DNA of 6,682 nt from Bacteroidota bacterium (lineage in GTDB: Bacteria > Bacteroidota > Bacteroidia > Bacteroidales > Prolixibacteraceae), in assembly GCA_030695265.1 (NCBI GenBank), contig JAUYTA010000913.1, forward strand, positions 1 through 6,682, in the 5' to 3' direction. The position numbers and the translations under genes are program-made. Shown here in pieces: positions 5,874 through 6,682 of this stretch (positions are counted from its first letter, which is position 1; every line of letters starts with the position of its first letter). The notes beneath the pieces are model-generated. The model saw nothing but the letters and a program-made list of their open reading frames with translations. It was not told the DNA's origin and did no database searches.

Positions 5874-6682
5874 ATGAAAAAACGCATTGCTATTTTGGGA
5901 TCAACCGGATCAATTGGGACCCAAACCCTTGAAGTTATTTCGCAAAATCCCGATTCTTTTGAAGTTGAAGTTTTAACCGCAAACAACAATATTGATCTGC
6001 TAATAGCACAGGCAAAAATGTATCTGCCCAATGTGGTGGTAATTTCCAATTCATGCCATTACGATTTGTTAAAAGATGCCCTGAAAGATGAACCGATAAA
6101 AGTTTATGCCGGCAGGGAAGCGCTTCAGCAGGTTGTTGAGATGGATACCATTGATTTGGTTGTTACGGCGATGGTTGGTTATTCCGGGCTCATTCCGACC
6201 TGCAATGCCATCAAGGCCGGCAAGCACATTGCGTTGGCCAACAAGGAAACCATGGTGGTTGCAGGCGAAATTATCAACCAACTGGCCATCGAACACAAAG
6301 TCAATATTTACCCGGTCGATTCTGAACATTCGGCCATCTTTCAATGTTTGGTAGGCGAGTTCAACAACGAAATCGAAAAAATATACCTGACAGCATCAGG
6401 CGGGCCATTCCGGGGTTTTACTCCTGAACAGCTTGCGAAGGTTACCAAAGCCGATGCATTGAAACATCCGAACTGGGATATGGGCGATAAAATTACCCTC
6501 GACTCGGCCTCAATGATGAACAAAGGTTTTGAAGTGATTGAAGCAAAATGGCTTTTTGGTTTAAAACCCGAACAAATTGATGTGATCGTTCATCCGCAGA
6601 GCATTATTCATTCCATCGTTCAGTTTCGTGATGGATCAATGAAGGCCCAGATGGGACTTCCGGATATGAAATTACCCATTCA
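5874..6682 (+). CDS. dxr: 1-deoxy-D-xylulose 5-phosphate reductoisomerase, 5' part (partial)
   Basis: The gene runs off the right edge after 269 complete codons; the family is usually about 380-400 residues, so roughly two thirds is present. The enzyme converts DXP to 2-C-methyl-D-erythritol 4-phosphate with NADPH and a divalent metal, the first committed step of the MEP isoprenoid pathway in the cytoplasm. The NADPH-binding motif GSTGSIG is at 9-15. ALANKE (120-125) carries the conserved Lys124. Predicted metal ligands are Asp149 and Glu151 in DSEHSA and Glu220 in MNKGFE. Substrate-binding segments SGGPFR (175-180), HPNWDMG (198-204) and the Asn216-Lys217 pair are all intact. The ATG at 5874 places GSTGSIG at the usual distance from the N-terminus. 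It follows the M23 gene by 8 bases, so the two are probably co-transcribed. An intact dxr implies the MEP route rather than the mevalonate route in this organism. Confidence 0.97.
   Translation, partial: MKKRIAILGSTGSIGTQTLEVISQNPDSFEVEVLTANNNIDLLIAQAKMYLPNVVVISNSCHYDLLKDALKDEPIKVYAGREALQQVVEMDTIDLVVTAMVGYSGLIPTCNAIKAGKHIALANKETMVVAGEIINQLAIEHKVNIYPVDSEHSAIFQCLVGEFNNEIEKIYLTASGGPFRGFTPEQLAKVTKADALKHPNWDMGDKITLDSASMMNKGFEVIEAKWLFGLKPEQIDVIVHPQSIIHSIVQFRDGSMKAQMGLPDMKLPI

Noticed and set aside
6106..6354. Short frames on both strands inside dxr
   Set aside because: The dxr frame is continuous from 5874 to the window edge with every motif in place, so these are shadows.
1..6682. CRISPR array, toxin-antitoxin pair, phage or defence genes
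   Set aside because: No regularly spaced repeats, no small paired genes, and no phage or nuclease domains were found; the coding space is fully taken by recognised families.

Overview
The window reads as Bacteroidota chromosome, most likely a Bacteroidales or Marinilabiliales relative. The evidence is a Sus-type glycan-utilisation gene order, a lipoprotein signal followed by acidic residues, no clear Shine-Dalgarno sequences, TAnnTTTG promoter elements, and a tRNA gene with no encoded CCA. It has two halves. Bases 1-4618 are the end of a polysaccharide utilisation locus (PUL). Bases about 4670-6682 are housekeeping genes.

PUL half, all on +: the last 28 codons of a probable SusE/SusF-like glycan-binding protein (1-84); a 131-base inverted-repeat element (98-228) in the 190-base gap; a lipoprotein GH66 endo-dextranase (275-2047); and, 24 bases later, a periplasmic GH31 alpha-glucosidase (2072-4618). 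This SusE/F - GH66 - GH31 order matches, from memory, the dextran locus of Bacteroides thetaiotaomicron (BT3088-BT3086). The inferred scheme is that GH66 cuts alpha-1,6-glucan at the cell surface, the upstream Sus proteins bind and import the isomalto-oligosaccharides, and GH31 releases glucose in the periplasm.

Housekeeping half: a hairpin terminator (4668-4699) sits between the convergent GH31 gene and an initiator tRNA-fMet on the minus strand (4704-4776). A short divergent promoter region follows, with one -7 element facing each way. It leads to a membrane-anchored M23 metallopeptidase (5002-5865) and, 8 bases later, the 5' part of dxr (DXP reductoisomerase, MEP isoprenoid pathway), which runs off the window at 6682.

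I see no CRISPR array, phage, toxin-antitoxin or defence genes, and no clearly new system. The least explained structure is the repeat element inside the PUL, including its nested and mutually exclusive hairpins.
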